From Bog-159 sp050011755 (lineage in GTDB: Bacteria > Acidobacteriota > Terriglobia > Bryobacterales > Bryobacteraceae), in contig JBEKIM010000001.1 of NCBI GenBank assembly GCA_050011755.1, forward strand, positions 134,705-198,704: a stretch of 64,000 bases of DNA, read 5' to 3'. The notes below the pieces were generated by a model. That model made no database searches and had not been told where the DNA came from. It was given only the letters and a program-made list of their open reading frames with translations. Shown in pieces: positions 28,402 through 36,800 of the stretch. The position numbers and the translations under genes are program-made. Each line of letters starts with the position of its first letter. Positions within the stretch are counted from its first letter, which is position 1.

Positions 28402-28558
28402 AAACGCTCCCCGTCTCATATTAGCCGATCCGAGCCGAAGCTGGCCTGTTTGACATATCGAGGAGAGGCGAGCGAAGCTCGAGCCGTCGCCGCCAAGCCG
28501 TAATAGTACCGATCCGCCGCGCGCCCCCGCCCCCCTTGATACCATTGATCTTGCCCCA

Positions 28559-29269
28559 ATGAAAGCCATCATCCTGGCCGCGGGACTCGGCACCCGCCTG
28601 CGCCCCATCACCTCCACCACCCCCAAATGCCTGGTGCCGATCAACGGCGTGCCCCTGCTGGAACTCTGGCTGCGTGATTGCGAGCGCGCCGGCATTGATG
28701 CGGTGCTCGTCAACACCCACCATCTGGCCGAACGCGTCGCGGAATTCGTCGCGGCGCGCCGCGGCGTACCGGTTACCTTGGCCTACGAACCCACGCTGCT
28801 TGGCAGCGCCGGAACCATTGCTGCGAATTGGAATTTTGTGGACAGCGGCGAATCTTTCCTGGTCGTATACGCCGACAACCTCACCACCTTCCCTCTCTCT
28901 GAGCTGATTGCGTTCCACGCCACGCACCACCGGATCGCCTCTATGGCCCTGTTCCGCTCGCCGAATCCCTCCGCCTGCGGCGTGGTCGAAATGGATGGCG
29001 ACGGCCTGGTTACGGGATTCTGGGAAAAACCGGCAAATCCCCCCGGTAATCTGGTGAATGCGGGCCTCTACGTTTTTCGCCGCGAAGTCCGGCAGTTTCT
29101 GCCCCGCGAAGTCCCTTCGGATGTCGGCGGCGCGCTGATGCCGGCGCTGGTCGGCCGCGCCAGGGGATTACCCATCAGCGGCTACTTCGTGGATATAGGT
29201 ACTCTGGAGAATTACTACAGCGCGCAGGCGGATTATGCCGCCGCCTGCCGCGCCATCGAGGAATCATGA
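28559..29269 (+). CDS. hddC: D-glycero-alpha-D-manno-heptose 1-phosphate guanylyltransferase (HddC-like)
   Basis: This 236-residue sugar-nucleotidyltransferase has the N-terminal NTP-binding motif (AIILAAGLGTRLRPIT) and the substrate lysine context TPKCLVPINGVPLLE. The metal-binding Asp is in VVYADNLT, followed by GFWEKP and DIGTLENYY. Size and pairing with a GHMP heptokinase (4-nt ATGA overlap) point to HddC, which makes GDP-D-glycero-alpha-D-manno-heptose from GTP. By sequence alone it could be another nucleotidyltransferase such as RmlA/RfbF-like; the neighbours decide the call. The donor would feed a heptose-containing surface glycan. Confidence 0.82.
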   Translation: MKAIILAAGLGTRLRPITSTTPKCLVPINGVPLLELWLRDCERAGIDAVLVNTHHLAERVAEFVAARRGVPVTLAYEPTLLGSAGTIAANWNFVDSGESFLVVYADNLTTFPLSELIAFHATHHRIASMALFRSPNPSACGVVEMDGDGLVTGFWEKPANPPGNLVNAGLYVFRREVRQFLPREVPSDVGGALMPALVGRARGLPISGYFVDIGTLENYYSAQADYAAACRAIEES

Positions 29270-30264
29270 TTATTTCACAAACCCCATTGCGCATCAGTTT
29301 TGCCGGCGGCGGCACGGATTTCCACCGCTACTATCGCGAACACGAAGGCGCCGTGGTCAGTTCCGCCATCGACAAATATGTGTACGTAGTGGTCGTGCCG
29401 CGCTTCGATGAGCTGATCATCGTCAATTACACCAAAAAAGAAACCGTAGAGAACGTGCGCGATCTGAAGCACGAGCTGGTACGCGAGGCCTTGCTGCGCA
29501 CCGGCGTGGAGAACGGCGTCGAAATCACCACGTTGGCCGATGTGCCATCCGAAGGTTCCGGCCTGGGCTCCTCCAGCACTGTGACCGTGGGGCTGTTGCA
29601 CGCTTTGTACGCCTATAAAGGCAAGCTGACCACCGCCGAGCAGCTCGCCCGCGAAGCCTGCGAAATCGAAATCGATATCTGCGGCAAGCCCATCGGCAAG
29701 CAGGACCAGTACATCGCGGCCTATGGCGGCATCTGTCATTTCACTTTTCGCAAAGATGAAAGCGTGGACGTAAAGCCATTCCGCCGCTCGGCGGAGCTGT
29801 TCCACGGGCTGTCCCGCAACATCATGCTGTTCTATACCGGCCGTACGCGCAAAGCTGGGAACATTCTGAGCGTGCAGGATCAGCGCACCGACGTCAACCT
29901 CGAACAACTTCACTGCCTGAAAGCCCTGGCGGCGCGCACCGCCGAGGCGCTCGATCGCATGCGGCTTTGGGAAGTCGGCCGCGTCCTCAACGATGGCTGG
30001 CAGCTTAAAAGGCAGTTGGCAGAAGGCATCAGCAATCCCGAGATCGAGGAGATGTACGACCTGGCCTTGAGCGCGGGCGCTTCAGGGGGCAAGATCTGCG
30101 GCGCCGGGGGCGGCGGATTCCTGCTGCTCTACTGCGATCCGGCCCACCACAAGGCGGTCCGCAAGGCCATGGAGGCCTACCGCGAACTGCCCATCGCGCT
30201 CGATCCGGACGGCAGCAAGATCATTTTCCAGAATCGTGCCGGCTACCGCATGGCCAGTGTTTGA
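29266..30264 (+). CDS. hddA: D-glycero-alpha-D-manno-heptose 7-phosphate kinase (HddA-like GHMP kinase)
   Basis: This 332-residue GHMP kinase begins RTPLRI-like (ISQTPLRISFAGGGTDF), the signature of the HddA/heptokinase branch. The ATP-binding loop PSEGSGLGSSSTVTVG is at ~94-109, and GKICGAGGGGFLLLY forms the C-terminal GHMP motif. It phosphorylates the C1 of heptose 7-phosphate to the 1,7-bisphosphate. The start is fixed by the ATGA overlap with hddC. The stop is followed after 1 nt by intergenic repeat copy B, so transcription may end there or be attenuated. Confidence 0.86.
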   Translation: MIISQTPLRISFAGGGTDFHRYYREHEGAVVSSAIDKYVYVVVVPRFDELIIVNYTKKETVENVRDLKHELVREALLRTGVENGVEITTLADVPSEGSGLGSSSTVTVGLLHALYAYKGKLTTAEQLAREACEIEIDICGKPIGKQDQYIAAYGGICHFTFRKDESVDVKPFRRSAELFHGLSRNIMLFYTGRTRKAGNILSVQDQRTDVNLEQLHCLKALAARTAEALDRMRLWEVGRVLNDGWQLKRQLAEGISNPEIEEMYDLALSAGASGGKICGAGGGGFLLLYCDPAHHKAVRKAMEAYRELPIALDPDGSKIIFQNRAGYRMASV

Positions 30265-30265
30265 G

Positions 30266-30312
30266 CCCGTGGCGCACGCTTTTAGCGTGCTGGCGGGACT
30301 TTTAAGTCCCGC
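30266..30312 (+). repeat. Intergenic double-hairpin repeat (copy B)
   Basis: A 47-nt unit reads CCCGTGG, then stem GCACGCT/AGCGTGC, then stem GCGGGACTT/AAGTCCCGC. It starts 1 nt after the hddA stop codon. It has the same orientation as copies A, C and D and differs from copy C by one base (CTGG instead of CCGG between the hairpins). Confidence 0.85.
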
Positions 30313-30394
30313 TTATCGGTACCCATAGTACCTGTCCGCAAAGAAAAAACGAATGCCGCCCGTAGTAGAACTACAGTCGGGCTATGCTCGGGGA

Positions 30395-32299
30395 ATGAGT
30401 TGTTGGCGCCTCATCTTCTGTGCCTCCTGTTTCCTGCCTTGTGCCGCCCTCGCCGCCGCGGATTACAGTGCTCCCCAGTTCACGCTGTCCCACGCGGGCT
30501 CCCAGGCAGGTTTCACAGACAGCCCGACAGTCAGTGTGAACGTGACCTACCCGGCAAACCCGCGGGCGGGCACGCTCTGGTGTATCACGCAGGACTCCAC
30601 GCTCCAATATTGCGAATACAGTTCAAGCTGGTCGAGCCGGCCCACCGAGTTTACCCTCATTCGCGGCGACGGCTTGAACAACGTATATTTGCTGTACAGG
30701 TACCAGACCACGGTCAGTGCCCCCGGCGAGGCCCAGATTACCTTGGACCAGCAGCCGCCCACTATAACGTTGTTCGCGCCCTCGGGTCTGCCTGGGGCCT
30801 TGGCCGGCGGCCAGCGGCAGATGATCGCCATAAGTTCGCAGTTCATCACCGGCTCCGTCTCGGATGCCGTTTCAACGGATCCGGTATCCGTTTCTCTGCG
30901 CGCCTGCAATCAGGAGGAAATCTGCACCAACGTCAGTACCATTTCCCCTGCGGCTGCACCCTTTGTGTGGACCTGGCCTGCAGCCGCCGTGTCCAGCGAT
31001 ACAACCTACATACAGATCGAGGCCATGAATGCGGCCGGTAAATCAAGTTCCACGGCCGTGCCGGATCCGGCGTCCGTATTCACCGTCTTTGCCCCCGGGA
31101 GCATGACTTCCCCGATAAGCTGCAGTGCGGCTGTGTGCCCGACGATCGCCGGTACGGCATCGGCTGCCCAGTATATGCCGGACGATCCTCCGAGCCAGGC
31201 GGTGGACGGCTATACCTTTACCGGCTACGCCGATCCCAGTATGCGGCGCGACCCCGCGGTAGGTACTCCAAATCTAAACGGCACGAATCTCTGGATGCTC
31301 TATTCCCGCCCCGAAGTCCAAACGAATTCAACTTACGGAACGGCCAGCGAGATGGTAGAGATTCACTTGGCTTCGAGCCTGGATAGCGGAAGCACCTGGA
31401 AGGCATGGTGTACACCTTCGCCTTGCTCGCAGGAAACGCCTATCTGGCCCTCGTACCACTGGTTGCCGGGGCCGGGCCGCCAGGAGCAGTTTTCCTCGCA
31501 TGAGGTGGCGAATTTCTGGCCGTACTCCAGCGATAACATACACTGGCAATGGTACGCCGTGCACCTGATGTATTTCGTGCAGCCGCCACAGGGTATCCCC
31601 TACAGCATCTCCAACAATGGCTGCCTGGTGACCACGGTCGCCCCTACGCCATACGGCTTGGGCGAGGGCTGGACAGGGATCGCCCAGCCGCCGCCCGCCA
31701 GTTGCGCGGCGAACATGCCACCCGGCAGCCATACCATCGGCTATAACGTCTTGACCGCCGCGGCGGGCTCGCACGCGCCGGCCGGAGTGTCTTGCGTCTG
31801 GGCCGAACCCGCCATCATGGTGCAGGGCGGAGTCGCATATCTCGCCACCTCGTGTTTCAACGCCAGCCTCTATAGCTACGGATACTTCGTTTTCGCGAAT
31901 ACACTGGACAGCTCCGGCGGCCTGTCGGGTCCCTGGAGCTACTACGGAGGACCTTTCACGGTCGCCGGCCTCAAGCGCTTGACTCCCAAAGCGGACTTTG
32001 TCACCGAATTTGACTGGGCCGCCCGCTCGGATGGCAGTCTGGTAGCGATCGTCTCGCCTGCGTCGATTACCAACCATCTTGAAACGCAATATGGATGTAT
32101 AGCCTTGGATTTCAGCTTGACCGCCGGATTTGGTGACGCCGTGATTGCTACCAACGACCAGGATCCCCTCGAAAGCGAGGGTCCTAACGCCTGTACGTAT
32201 GAACCTACCTCGAACACGGGCGTCCTGATCGTCCGGAGGCTTGTGAACGGCCAGAACTATACCTCGTGGTCGCTCATCGCCAGCGGTCTCATGCCGTGA
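30395..32299 (+). CDS. Large secreted protein of unknown function
   Basis: The product has 634 residues from the ATG at 30395, which has GGGGA just upstream. A signal peptide (LIFCASCFLPCAALAAA) precedes a mainly beta-rich extracellular protein rich in Ser, Thr, Pro and aromatic residues. It has paired cysteines around CTPSPCSQ and SCAAN-type segments. I do not recognise a domain. Position and style resemble the 1340-residue protein at 11856. It sits between hddA and gmhB in the heptose cluster, so the cluster is either interrupted by this gene or the gene belongs to the same surface programme. ATG 30353 is also in frame but precedes the ribosome site. Confidence 0.65.
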   Translation: MSCWRLIFCASCFLPCAALAAADYSAPQFTLSHAGSQAGFTDSPTVSVNVTYPANPRAGTLWCITQDSTLQYCEYSSSWSSRPTEFTLIRGDGLNNVYLLYRYQTTVSAPGEAQITLDQQPPTITLFAPSGLPGALAGGQRQMIAISSQFITGSVSDAVSTDPVSVSLRACNQEEICTNVSTISPAAAPFVWTWPAAAVSSDTTYIQIEAMNAAGKSSSTAVPDPASVFTVFAPGSMTSPISCSAAVCPTIAGTASAAQYMPDDPPSQAVDGYTFTGYADPSMRRDPAVGTPNLNGTNLWMLYSRPEVQTNSTYGTASEMVEIHLASSLDSGSTWKAWCTPSPCSQETPIWPSYHWLPGPGRQEQFSSHEVANFWPYSSDNIHWQWYAVHLMYFVQPPQGIPYSISNNGCLVTTVAPTPYGLGEGWTGIAQPPPASCAANMPPGSHTIGYNVLTAAAGSHAPAGVSCVWAEPAIMVQGGVAYLATSCFNASLYSYGYFVFANTLDSSGGLSGPWSYYGGPFTVAGLKRLTPKADFVTEFDWAARSDGSLVAIVSPASITNHLETQYGCIALDFSLTAGFGDAVIATNDQDPLESEGPNACTYEPTSNTGVLIVRRLVNGQNYTSWSLIASGLMP

Positions 32300-32336
32300 T
32301 GGACTACGTTACCATGCTCTCTCCAGCGGCAATCTA

Positions 32337-32804
32337 ATGCGGCGCTGCCTCTTTCTGGACCGCGACGGCGTAATTAACGCTGCCCCTCCCGCGGGCGAAT
32401 ATATCCAAGACTGGGACGAGTTCAGGCTGCTGCCGGAAGTCGTCGCCTGGATCCGTTTATTCAAAGCCGCCGGCTATCTCGCGATCGTCGTCACCAATCA
32501 GCGCGGCATTGCCCTGGGTCGATACTCGGAAGCCGGTCTGTTAGCCCTCCATGAAAAAATGCGCGCCGCGCTGGCAGCCCAGGGCGCTGTCCTCGACGAT
32601 ATCCTCTATTGCCCCCATGCCGAGGGCGCCTGCAACTGCCGTAAGCCCTTGCCCGGAATGGTGCTCCAGGCACAAAAGAAATGGGATATCGATCTCTCCG
32701 CTTCTCTCCTGATCGGCGACGGCGAGCGCGACCGCCTGCTCGCCGAGTGTTGCGGCATCCCATTCGTCCTGGTGCGGGATGGGCGCGTGGTCCGCACGGG
32801 CTGA
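32337..32804 (+). CDS. gmhB: D-glycero-D-manno-heptose 1,7-bisphosphate 7-phosphatase (GmhB-like HAD)
   Basis: This 155-residue HAD phosphatase has the DxD motif (FLDRDGVIN, ~6-14), motif II VVTNQRGIALG, and a Zn-binding segment CPHAEGACNCRKP at ~91-103 typical of GmhB/HisB-type enzymes. Motif III/IV is the K and the DGERDR. It removes the 7-phosphate to leave heptose 1-phosphate for HddC. Length fits the shorter GmhB forms. It starts at the ATG at 32337, 37 nt after the large secreted protein, and probably shares the hddC-hddA transcription unit. Confidence 0.88.
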   Translation: MRRCLFLDRDGVINAAPPAGEYIQDWDEFRLLPEVVAWIRLFKAAGYLAIVVTNQRGIALGRYSEAGLLALHEKMRAALAAQGAVLDDILYCPHAEGACNCRKPLPGMVLQAQKKWDIDLSASLLIGDGERDRLLAECCGIPFVLVRDGRVVRTG

Positions 32805-32842
32805 TTGCTTTATCCCGACATTTGGCGCATAATAATGGACAT

Positions 32843-33244
32843 ATGGCGCAAGCCGCTTCCGTCCATCCGGAAACCACCACGCAAGTAATCGGCGCGGTCC
32901 GCAAAGGCCTTCCAACCGGGAAATTGACCCAAATGGCGCACCTCCTGGCTGTGGACCGCATGCTCCTGTTGCGCATCCTGGGCGTCTCCGAGCGCACCAT
33001 TCAGCGCAAACACATGTTGTCGGAGCGCCTCAGCCCGGCGGCGTCGGATCGTCTGTCCCGTATCGATCGGATCTACACGCTGGCCGTCGATGTGTTCGGC
33101 GATGGCGGCAAAGCCGCCCAATGGTTGAAGCGGCCCAGCCGGGCGCTCGCCAATGAGGCTCCCCTCAAACTGCTCGATACCGACGCCGGCACCCAACAGG
33201 TGGAGCGCGAATTGCGCCAGATTCAGTACGGCTTTGTCTATTGA
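32843..33244 (+). CDS. Antitoxin, Xre/MbcA/ParS-type (DUF2384)
   Basis: The product has 133 residues from the ATG at 32843. It has a helix-turn-helix-like middle (LLLRILGVSERTIQRKH) and a C-terminal MbcA/ParS toxin-binding segment (VFGDGGKAAQWLKRPSRAL and the LKLLDTDAGTQQVERELRQIQYG tail). These partner with RES-domain toxins, neutralising them and repressing the operon. The RES gene starts on the last base of this gene's stop codon (TGATG). The longer frame to 32681 reads through the gmhB gene and is rejected. Confidence 0.88.
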   Translation: MAQAASVHPETTTQVIGAVRKGLPTGKLTQMAHLLAVDRMLLLRILGVSERTIQRKHMLSERLSPAASDRLSRIDRIYTLAVDVFGDGGKAAQWLKRPSRALANEAPLKLLDTDAGTQQVERELRQIQYGFVY

Positions 33245-33699
33245 TGCCATCATTATGGAGGCTGTACCGGACCAGGCATGGACCCGGCCTGGATGGAATC
33301 GGCGGTATGTTCGCGGACGGGCGCTGGCACACGTTGGGTGAACGCGTGGTTTACTTCGGAGGGTCGGCAGCCATCGTCGTGCTCGAACGCCTGGCGCATA
33401 CCGATCCCGATTTGCTGCCCAACGACCTGCAACTCGCCCGCTTCGAGTTTTCCACCCCGGTCGCGGAAACCAAAGTCGAGGATCTGGCCGCATTGCCGGC
33501 GAACTGGACTCAGGCCGAGAATACTACGCGCCATATAGGAAGCCAGTGGCGGCGGCAACGGTCTTCCTGTCTCTTAGCCGTACCTTCGGCGATCCTTCCG
33601 GAAGAGCGCAATTTTGTGCTCAACCCCGAGCATCCGGACGCGCCCCATTTGCGCCTGGTTCACCATCGCCGCTTCACCTTCGATCCGCGCCTGATTTAA
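33244..33699 (+). CDS. RES-domain toxin
   Basis: The product has 151 residues from the ATG at 33244. The RES-family residues are visible: Arg in FADGRWHTLGERVVYFGGSAA, Glu in VVLERLAH, and a Ser in VPSAILPEERNFVLNPEHPD. RES toxins degrade NAD+ in related systems. A second class member is not evident nearby. The start overlaps the antitoxin stop by one base, ensuring coupled translation. The pair lies 154 nt upstream of the first megasynthase. Confidence 0.87.
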   Translation: MPSLWRLYRTRHGPGLDGIGGMFADGRWHTLGERVVYFGGSAAIVVLERLAHTDPDLLPNDLQLARFEFSTPVAETKVEDLAALPANWTQAENTTRHIGSQWRRQRSSCLLAVPSAILPEERNFVLNPEHPDAPHLRLVHHRRFTFDPRLI

Positions 33700-33718
33700 C
33701 GCCTTGGCCTATTACCGT

Positions 33719-33724
33719 TATAAT
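33719..33724 (+). promoter_or_regulatory. Candidate -10 box (TATAAT) upstream of the first megasynthase
   Basis: A perfect TATAAT lies 130 nt before the chosen ATG, just after the RES gene. A convincing -35 at 17-18 nt is not present, so the site is tentative. If used, the leader would be about 120 nt. Confidence 0.35.
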
Positions 33725-33853
33725 CTTTAGATACTGGTGCCGAAGGGTGTTCGGCCCTATACTGGAAAACTGGACGCCGCCCCCTTCCACGGCGAAGCAG
33801 CGGTTCGGATTTCTACAATAATTCCGTCACGGATTGCCTGGGGATCGGAGAAA

Positions 33854-36800
33854 ATGCCGCAACAATTTGAATTTCTCATTCTGCATGCGCCGGAGCGTCT
33901 CCAGCGCCAAGGTCGATGCCTTTTCGCCGTCAGGCTGGACTCTCGCCAGCCGGAACTCGCGCCCGCAGCCGAATACGCGATCGTGGCTGCGGCGGGTCGC
34001 AAGCGCAGCAAGGAATTGCTGAAACTGGGCCGCGCGCATTCCCGGCGCGTCTTGCTGCAAGTCTCCACGGCGGATGAAGCCGCTCTAGCCGCCGATCTGG
34101 GTTTCGACGGTATCGTCTCCGCGGCTCCCCTGGCGTCCTCCCTTCCGGTATGGGGCGCCGGCGGCATCGGCTTGCACTCTGCGGCTGCCTGGTATGCCGG
34201 CGGCGCTGCGGGCGTAGTATTAGACGTCGAAGAGGCTTCCTGGGCGCCGCTGGCCCAGCGCTTCCGCACCCTGCCGGGCATCCTGCGCGGTTTGCGCGAT
34301 TCCATCCGCGAGCATGTCGAATCGGCGAAGAAACACGCGCGCCTCGAGCCTTTGGAAACAGCCAGTCCCGATGCGCGGATCGATGCGCGAATCATGGAGA
34401 CGCTGGCCGATGCGGGCATTGAGACGCTACTCGCCGTCGGGGCGCCGCAAGTGGTGTTTTCAGGCTTCTCCGATGCCCGTTCCGCCGCCATGGCTGCGGT
34501 CTTGGCCGCTCCCCTAGCCGAAAAAGGCGCGCGCATCGGCATCCTGGCCGGCGCCGGGATCGCCGATGAAGGCGCCCGCCTGATCGGCGAACTGGAAGTG
34601 CCGTTCGCCGGCCCGCGCGTCGAAACCGCGCCCCCGCTCAAGCCATTCGACGTCGCCATTGTGGGCATGGGCTGCCTGCTTCCGAAAGCCCCCAACGTGC
34701 GCGCCTTCTGGGCCAATATCCTGAACAAAGTCGATGCCATCGGCGACATCCCCAAAGAGCGCTTCAACATCGACCTGTATTACGACCCCGACCGTAAGGC
34801 CAAAGACAAGATGCATTCGCGCTGGGGCGGCTTCCTGGACGCCGTGCCCTTCGATCCCATGCGCTATGGCATTCCGCCCAACGCCCTGCCATCCATCGAC
34901 CCATTGCAGTTGCTGGCGCTGGTTACGGTGGACCAGGCCCTCCGCGATGCCGGCTATCACGACCGCGAATTCCCGCGCGAGAAGACTTCCGTGATTCTGG
35001 GTCTCAGCGGCGGATTGGGCGATGTCGGCCTGCAATACGCCGTGCGCTCCATGCTCCAGCAGTTCATCGCCAAACCGCCCGCCGAACTGCTTCAGGAGCT
35101 GCCCGAGTGGACCGAGGATTCCTTCGCCGGTCTGCTCCTGAACGTCGCCGCGGGCCGCGTGGCCAACCGCTTCGACTTGGGCGGCGTGAACTTCAGCGTG
35201 GATGCCGCCTGTGCTTCTTCGCTGGCCGCCGTATACCTGGCCGCGCGCGAGCTGGCCGATCATTCGAGCGACATGGCCATCGTGGGCGGCGTGGATACCG
35301 CCCAGAGCCCCTTCGGTTACATGTGCTTCGCCAAGGCGCAGGCGCTCTCCGCGCGTGGCCGCTGCCGCACCTTCGATGAAACCGCCGATGGCATCGCCAT
35401 CAGCGAAGGCATCAGCATGATGGTGCTCAAGCGCCTCGAAGACGCCGAGCGCGACGGCGATCGCATCTATGCCGTCATCAAAGGCGTTGCCGGATCGAGC
35501 GATGGCAAAGGCAAGAGCATGACCGCGCCGCGTCTGGAAGGCCAGATTCTGGCTCTCCAGCGGGCCTACGCCCGCGCCAACATCCGCCCGTCGACCATAG
35601 GCTTGATCGAAGCGCATGGCACGGGTACGGCTCTCGGCGACGCCAGCGAACTCTCCGCGGTGGCCGATGTCTTTGCAGCTGACGGAGCCAAGCCGCAAAG
35701 CTGCGCCATCGGATCCGTGAAGTCCATGGTGGGCCATACCAAGTCCGCCGCCGGAATTACGGGCTTGATGAAGGTGGCGCTGGCGCTCTATCACAAAACG
35801 CTGCCGCCCACTCTGCACGTCGAAAAACCCAATCCGAAACTGCTCGAACCCGGCACGCCGATCTTCGTGAATACCGAAACGCTGCCGTGGATTCCGCCGG
35901 CCGGCACCCCGCGCCGCGGCGGCGTCAGCGCATTCGGTTTTGGCGGCACCAACTTCCACGCCGTACTCGAAGAATTTCAAGGCGACCTGCGAGATCCGGT
36001 CGATGTGCCCCAAACCGAGAAGTGGCCCGCCGAACTGTACCTTTGGAACGACCCCACGCCCGCGGATCTTGCCGCGGCCACCGGCGCAGCAACAAGTCTC
36101 TCTCCGTCCGCCCAAACCCGGCTGGCCATCGTGGCATCTTCGCCCGATGACCTTCGCGCCAAACTCGCCAAAGCCAAAACCGCGCTCGAATCCAAACAAC
36201 CGTTGAACGATTCGCAAGGCATCTACCTGGCGTTCGGTCCCCCGCGCGGCAAGGTCGCCTTTCTCTTTCCTGGCCAGGGCTCCCAGAAGCCCCACATGCT
36301 GCGTGAGTTGGCCCTCACTTTCCCCGAATTCCGCGCCAGCCTGGAACAAGCCGAGCAGGCTCTGGCTGGGCGATTCCCCAAGAAGCTCAGCTCCTACATT
36401 TATCCGCCGCCCGCGTTCAGCCCAGACCGGGAAAAACAGCAGAACCTGGAAATCACCGACACGGTAGTTGCGCAACCCGCGCTAGGCGTGGTCGAGATCG
36501 GCCTTTACCACACGCTCTCCCGCCTCGGCGTTCATCCCGATATGACCGCGGGCCACAGTTACGGCGAATACGTCGCGCTGGCCGCCGCGGGCGTGATTTC
36601 CGATAGCGCTTTGTTCAATCTCTCAGAATCCCGCGGCCGCGCCATCAAGGATACGACTCACGACGAAGCCGGCACCATGGCCGCCGTATCGGCCGACGCC
36701 GAAGCGATCGCCAAGGCGTTGGACGGCATGGAAGGCATCACGCTGGCCAATCACAACAGCCCTCGCCAGACCGTGATCTCAGGCGCCCACGCCGCGGTCC

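Noticed and set aside
28402..28716. N-terminal extension of the upstream Uma2 gene to ATG 28716
   Set aside because: It runs into the divergent hddC coding region and lacks Uma2 features; ATG 28401 starts just before the conserved core.
33737..33853. GTG start extending the first megasynthase by 39 residues
   Set aside because: No ribosome site and the added residues look non-conserved; ATG 33854 has GGAG just upstream.
34514..36475. 653-codon minus-strand ORF inside the first megasynthase
   Set aside because: Shadow of the KS-AT coding frame in a high-GC gene; the plus-strand domains are unambiguous and the minus-strand protein has no recognisable motif.
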